Positions 31,015 to 35,621 of a DNA stretch of 35,621 nucleotides are shown piece by piece. The notes beneath the pieces are model-generated. The model searched no databases and was not told the DNA's origin. It worked only from the letters and a program-made list of their open reading frames with translations. This DNA comes from Paulinella micropora (Eukaryota; Cercozoa; Imbricatea; Euglyphida): NCBI GenBank assembly GCA_009731375.1, contig BJOX01000113.1:919917-955537 (forward strand), given 5' to 3'. The translations under genes and the position numbers were made by a program. Position 1 is the first letter of the stretch; the number at the start of each line of letters is the position of its first letter.

Positions 31015-32071
31015 ATGCTCCTCCTCCTCCCATCTCTTCTAATTCGAATCCTCCTCTATCTTCGTCTGGTCCATATCCTCCTATGTCGTCCCAGCTCTCG
31101 TCTGCTCCTCCTCCCACTCCTTCATCTCCTCGCCCTCCTCCTACTCCTCCTACTCCTCCTACTCTTCCTACTTTTACTACTCTTCGTCTATTTATCTCTG
31201 TTCTTCCACCTACTCCTCCTCCTTATTCTTCTTCTCTTTGTTCTGCTTCCAAGGAGTCACTCACCTCGGCGGTCTCTGTCGACATGATGTCGTAGTAGTA
31301 ATTAACAGGAGGACAGTGTCAGCTCCTATGTTTGCTTTTTGTCCGTTTGTGTTCTGTTCCTCCTTCAGTCGATTGACTAGTGAAGAGAGAAACGAATAGA
31401 GAGGGTAGGATAAGATCCCCTGTCCTCTATGAAACACTGTTTGTATGTTTGTTTTTTGTTGGAGAAAAATAGTCTTTGAGACTTTCTCCGATTTCTTGTT
31501 CTCCTTACTCAGATTACTTTCTCCTCCTTCTTTTCTATATTGTATCTAGTATGAGGCACTAGGACCTACACACAGATAGTAATAGAGAGCTAGAAAAGCT
31601 CTCCTTGAGAAGTCGACAGTCGGTCGGATAGGTTCTCAGACCTACCTTTAGAAAACGATCAGAGATTTGCAAAAATACTCTGACGTATGTGTGAGATAAT
31701 GCAGATAAATGCACAAACTAGAAGGGTAGAGTGTTGTGCTCCTGTCCCTATGCTTGTTTGTGTTTTGTGTGTGTTCCTTCACTCTTCTGTCCACCTCCTT
31801 CTTCTTGGTCTCTGTGTGAGAACAGCAAGAACGACAGAGAGTTTGTATCTGATGTCTCCTTGTGAGCACACAGATACTGATTGGGCTAGAGGGTACGAGA
31901 CACCTGCTTGAGACCAATCAAATTATTTGTTTTGTGAAAAAGTTATGAGGGAGCTGTGTTGGAGTATTTGTTTTCGTCTGACGTCCCCGTGTGAGACAGG
32001 TCAGTGACAATTCACTCTGTTGCCTGTGTGGCAAAGCAGAAAGAAATCACCCTAGTGATGTGGACTCCAAA
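31015..32071 (-). other. Element 1 leader between 5' LTR and Gag
   Basis: 1.06 kb without a convincing frame. 31020-31260 is purine-rich on the minus strand (GGAGGAG repeats) and translates to Gly/Glu-rich artefacts. Directly after the LTR the minus strand reads TTTGGAGTCCACATC; the TGG two bases in could begin a tRNA primer-binding site, but the matching tRNA was not identified. Confidence 0.5.
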
Positions 32072-32310
32072 TGTAATGCCCCCAATGATAGCTCGTAAAA
32101 AGTCGGTAATACAACCAAACACAGTCCTCAAAAGATGAGAATGATGTCTCGTTATATTAGCTCAGTGAAGCCGACAAGGAAAACGGCAACAGACCAGGAA
32201 TAAAATGGCATCAGGTCCAATCCGGACAAATAATACTGAAAAACAAGCTGGTGCACCTGTCACCAGGAAAAGAGTACTTTTTACTGGCTGTCCGGGGGGT
32301 GATGCCTACA
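32072..32310 (-). repeat. 5' LTR of element 1
   Basis: 239 bp, TGTAATGCCC...GATGCCTACA in plus orientation, a complete counterpart of the gapped LTR at 21295-21761. Confidence 0.85.
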
Positions 32311-32931
32311 GATGTAGTATACAGTGGGTGTTACAATATTAGCACCACTTCCCCCTCCTTTGAGATCACTCGGATCTCAATTTCTGGAGTAATACCAACA
32401 GAGACTACAACTCGTATAATCTCGTCAGTATCTGCTTTTTGGAGAATCCCAGCCGACTGTCCACTACTCCAAGAGCTTCCCCAGCTCGACCCTTGATCAA
32501 ATCTTACCAAGAGTCATCAAACAGATTATTGGCTTGTGCTTCATGTGAGCTAAGTACCAAGACTTAATGTTGCACGAAGATAGTGAATCTGACACTCGAT
32601 CAGTCTACGTCTTCAACACTACGCGCGCGATTTTCCCGAAGTCACAGTCTCATAGTCTGGCCGACCACCAACCAGACCCTCTTCAACCAGTCAAATGTGA
32701 ATGGTGCCTTGGCCCAAAGTCCGCATTGACAGAACCTCAAAGTCCAAACCTTAAAACGACTATGGCCTTCTCAGCCGCCGAGTTCCCTCCGCGTACTGTG
32801 TCAGTAAAGCTTTAACGTTGAGTATGACTCTCAGTTCCCTATTTCCCACACACTATGGTCAATAAGCGCCCAACATTGCCCCGACCCGAATTCCGTTTCT
32901 TCTACCAAATCCTCATCCCGGATGCTCCCCC
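32311..32931 (-). other. 3' non-coding region of element 2 and junction with element 1
   Basis: No gene. On the minus strand a polypurine tract AAAGGAGGGGGAAG (32348-32361) is followed by TGGTGCTAATATTGTAACACC and then, at 32310, by the element 1 LTR. The 25-37 bp between tract and LTR could be the beginning of element 2's own 3' LTR. Confidence 0.5.
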
Positions 32932-35339
32932 TCACTTCAGGCTTGGGTGCTTCTTCCCCCGCACCGTTTCAGTTGCGTGTGCACCCCCAATTAGACTCAA
33001 GTCAACCCCGCTCTGCTTGAGCATGTCCCAAACCTTCTGCGGGATGTGCCCGTCGTGTAACTCGAAGGTGCAATCCAACACTCCCCTCGGCTACGCCGAT
33101 ATGGTCCATGCCTCATGATCCTTGTCACCCTTCCGTGTGGCTGGATCTATTTTGGCATCCCATACTTCCCTATTCGCAGCATCCCACCATACCGGGACAT
33201 ACTCGCGGTACATCCGGTCCTTCTCCGTATCCTTATCCCAAGACCGGTAAAACTGCAGCACAGGCGGAAGGTTCCTAAGCGTACTCTCAGACGATCGAGT
33301 CTTCCTCGAGTCCTTAGCCAGTCCCACCACCTTCATCACAAAAAGAACATCCTTGTCTCCTTTTGTAACGAATCTAGATGGGGGCCTGACCAGATAGAAC
33401 TGATCCAAAACCCACGTCATCCCCAGTGTCTTATTACCTGCCTTCCACAACTTGTGCTTGACATCCACCTGCGAGGGTTCAACCGGCCCCTCCGGCTCCG
33501 CCTGCACCTCCGTCTTCCTACGCTTACTCGGCCTAGTCCCCGGTTCCGAGTAGATCAGATCATTTTCCGCCGCCCTCTTCGCCGCCTCCGTGGGTGGCTT
33601 GCGACTCGCATCTGACCCCTTTTCCCCGGCTTCGGGCCCTTTGGAGCCTATTCGGCCGACGCCCTCTTCAGGGGCCCGTGCCTTCTTCCCCTCCTGGCCC
33701 TTCCGGTCCCCGGGTTTCCCACCATCGGGTTCCTTATCCGTTCCCAATTTAGGAGGGTCCTGAAACTCTCCCTTTTCCCTGACGAGCGCTTCCTGGAGCA
33801 TCTCGTTCTCCATTAGGAACGGATCGTACTTGATGAGGCGCCGAGCATGAACAATCTTGTTCTCCCCCCTGCCTCTAATCCGATAGTTAAACGGCCCCGT
33901 CTGTTGCATCACCTGATAAGGCCCCTTCCAGTGCATAAACATCTTAGATGATATGCCTTTCGGAACCTGTGGGTAGTATAACATGACGATGTCCCCTGGC
34001 TTATACGTCACCATAGACAAGTCCTGTTCTAAGGGTTCTTTGCTCAGCTGGCGGGTCTGTTCCGCCAGCCTCGCTTGCCTTACCGCTTGCATGGCCTCCA
34101 TGGAGACACGCATACGAACCCCCCACAGCTCATCCTCGTCCATCATAAGCCCAGGTCCATCCTGATACACCAAGTGTTGGGGCGTCACCGGCTCCTGCCC
34201 GTACACCACCTGATACGGGGACCTATATTCCGCCCCCGCTCCAAGAGCCTTCGACTGCATCGCGTTCATAGCGAAAACAAAGCTCGGGACCACCTCTCTC
34301 CACAAGAGCTGACTCTTCTTGCAGTAGGTCCTCAGAGCCGACTTGAGCGGTCTATGCACCCGCTCAATCTTGCCATTAGCCCTCGGATTGTACGGTGTAA
34401 CGTACTGCCAGTGAACCCCGTAAAACTTTGCCAGCCTTTCCATCAGCTCGTTGTCAAAGGCTGGCCCCTTACCTGAGCAGATCGTCTTGGGGACCCCTAC
34501 CACACATAGGATTCGATCGATCAGCTCCCTGGCCGTCGTCTCTGCCGTTGTGTCAGGCACCGGTATCGCCCAAACGTAATTGCTCGCCCTATCAATGACC
34601 GTCATCAAGAACTTATCCTTCGCCGGCCCCACCGGCGGCAACGGCCCCACGTGGTCCACATGCAGGAACTCAAAGAGCCTTTCCAGCAATATAAATTTCC
34701 CACCGGGATTTTCCCTTCCACTGGGTGTTTTTTGTTCATCTGACAGGTCGTGCAGCCCTTGACCCTCTCCTTGATGAACTTATCCATTCCTTCCCACCAG
34801 AACCTCCTCTTGATAATCCACTGCGTCCTCTGCACCCCCGGGTGATTAACCAACGGGACTACGTGCGACGCTACGAAGATCATCTGTCTCAGTTTGACTG
34901 GGACCCATAAGACCCACTTCTCCGGGTTCTTGGTCGTCTCCGCCGTCTTGCCCATATACCACAGGAGACCATCCCGCCATGCCAGAGTCTTGAGCTGTGA
35001 CAGGATCTTCTCCGTCAGCAACAGCTCGTCCTTTGCCAGAAAGTACCGGATCAAGTCCTTGTAGTGTTCATCGGCCCTCTGGCACTGTCTCCATGCCTCT
35101 ACCGACGCGATACGCACTGTACCGTCCTCTACCTGGATTCCCACTTGAGGCCTGGAATCCGGCCCCGACCCCTCCGAAGCCCCCACCGGCTCTATTGAGG
35201 TCACCTCCGGCTCTGGAGCCGCTTCCACGCCCGGGTCTTCCACGTAGGTTCGGACGGCCGGTGCCGCGTGCGCTTGGCAACAGTAGCACTCATGCTCCGC
35301 CTTATCCTCATCCAGAAGAGCGGCCTTATAACTAAACAT
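32932..35339 (-). pseudogene. Element 2 integrase with C-terminal domain, inactive
   Basis: Starts inside pol (about 35339) with a spacer like that of element 1 (QVGIQVEDGTVRIASVEAWR). Zinc-binding part: SHVVPLVNHPG and CTTCQ. A frameshift near 34690 precedes the core. First Asp in FLHVDHVGPL; second catalytic position is Gly (ICSGKGPAF instead of SDRG; GAT to GGT-type change); Glu in ANGKIERVHRPLK present. GPY/F-like module: HWKGPYQVMQQTGPFNYRIR. A Pro/Gly/Lys-rich linker is followed by the conserved C-terminal domain (QFYLVRPPSR, LQFYRSWD, HEAWTIS), a TAG at 33091-33093, then PRGVLDCTFEL to TGA at 32932-32934. Both the missing Asp and the breaks make it non-functional. Confidence 0.85.
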
Positions 35340-35621
35340 TCGACAATCTTGGGGGTATCCCTTTTTCCGAAATTTTCGATGAAGTATATGGACTTTTTTG
35401 AAAACGTGTGGAAATGAAAGGAAATGAATTCCCTGATTGCAGAACATATAAAAATAATATTAAAATATGTTTTTATTAATTGTAATACACTTTAACTTCA
35501 TCTTCAGAGGTGGGCAGGAACCGGTCCGACACGGTAATTTTTCTACTTTTTCGTAGTCCCGGCTACCATGAATCTATGATGATAACAATGCCGAACATGC
35601 AGAATTTGCTTTTACTGTTTA
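35340..35621. other. AT-rich flank, nothing recognised
   Basis: No coding, repeat or regulatory feature supported up to the window end. Confidence 0.4.

Larger units (their letters stand above)
21295..32310 (-). mobile_element. Ty3/gypsy-type LTR retrotransposon (element 1), inactivated
   Basis: Two direct repeats bound a minus-strand gag-pro-pol order: 5' LTR 32072-32310, leader, Gag, protease, RT, RNase H, integrase, C-terminal extension, 3' non-coding, 3' LTR 21295-21761. The order RT then integrase is that of the Ty3/gypsy group. Length is about 11 kb including gaps. Five in-frame stops and three or more frameshifts make it defective. The five bases outside each LTR (CGATA and GATGT) do not match, so the target duplication is lost or the ends are rearranged. 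Confidence 0.9.
32311..35339 (-). mobile_element. Second Ty3/gypsy-type element (element 2), 5'-truncated
   Basis: Keeps only the integrase half of pol, the C-terminal extension and a 3' non-coding stretch. Gag, protease, RT and RNase H are absent; homology to element 1 stops near 35339, where sequence becomes AT-rich. It is clearly related to but diverged from element 1 (the integrase block and the C-terminal domain align end to end). It abuts the 5' LTR of element 1. Confidence 0.8.

Overview
This is a repeat-rich, gap-containing piece of a eukaryotic nuclear genome. The evidence is GT-AG exon boundaries, very long microsatellites, LTR retrotransposons, an AATAAA signal and no bacterial operon structure. 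The species cannot be named from the sequence. Cys-rich repeated ectodomain-like exons and a tyrosine-rich candidate tail hint at an animal or a close relative, but this is weak. There are eight runs of N (1122-1131, 7875-7884, 12214-12308, 14648-14768, 16096-16136, 16894-16903, 21473-21745, 28616-28625).

Layout. 1-2800 is simple repeat: polypurine, a 30-bp minisatellite, a (CATA)n array that flips into its complement at about 1688, (CT)n, and an AT-rich minisatellite. About 3200-11150 is a decayed, AT-rich fragment of a Polinton-like virus/virophage-type element. It holds small basic proteins, an FtsK/HerA-type packaging ATPase, a two-segment membrane protein, a giant repeat-built fibre with a C-terminal S74 chaperone domain, a charged protein, a retroviral-type integrase and a double zinc-finger protein. 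No capsid or polymerase gene is visible, so it looks truncated on the left. Most of the genes I recognise carry stops or frameshifts. Several minus-strand genes end in perfect hairpins that contain the stop codon.

11160-16150 is mostly low-complexity host DNA with poly-C tracts at three gaps, a 324-bp tandem duplication and a few uncertain exons. 16179-20354 is the most striking host region: four phase-1 exons carrying the same six-cysteine module. The first three are exactly 150 nt between visible splice sites. They are separated by introns swollen with repeats that resemble their own 5' splice site. A fifth, broken copy and a possible polyadenylation signal follow.

21295-32310 is a Ty3/gypsy-type LTR retrotransposon on the minus strand with two LTRs, a Gag with a CCCH-like finger and RGG tail, a degenerate retropepsin, RT, RNase H, integrase and an extra C-terminal domain. 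It is inactivated by stops and frameshifts. 32311-35339 is a second, diverged and 5'-truncated member of the same family with a dead integrase, abutting the first at an LTR junction. All product names come from motifs read by eye; no database search was run.
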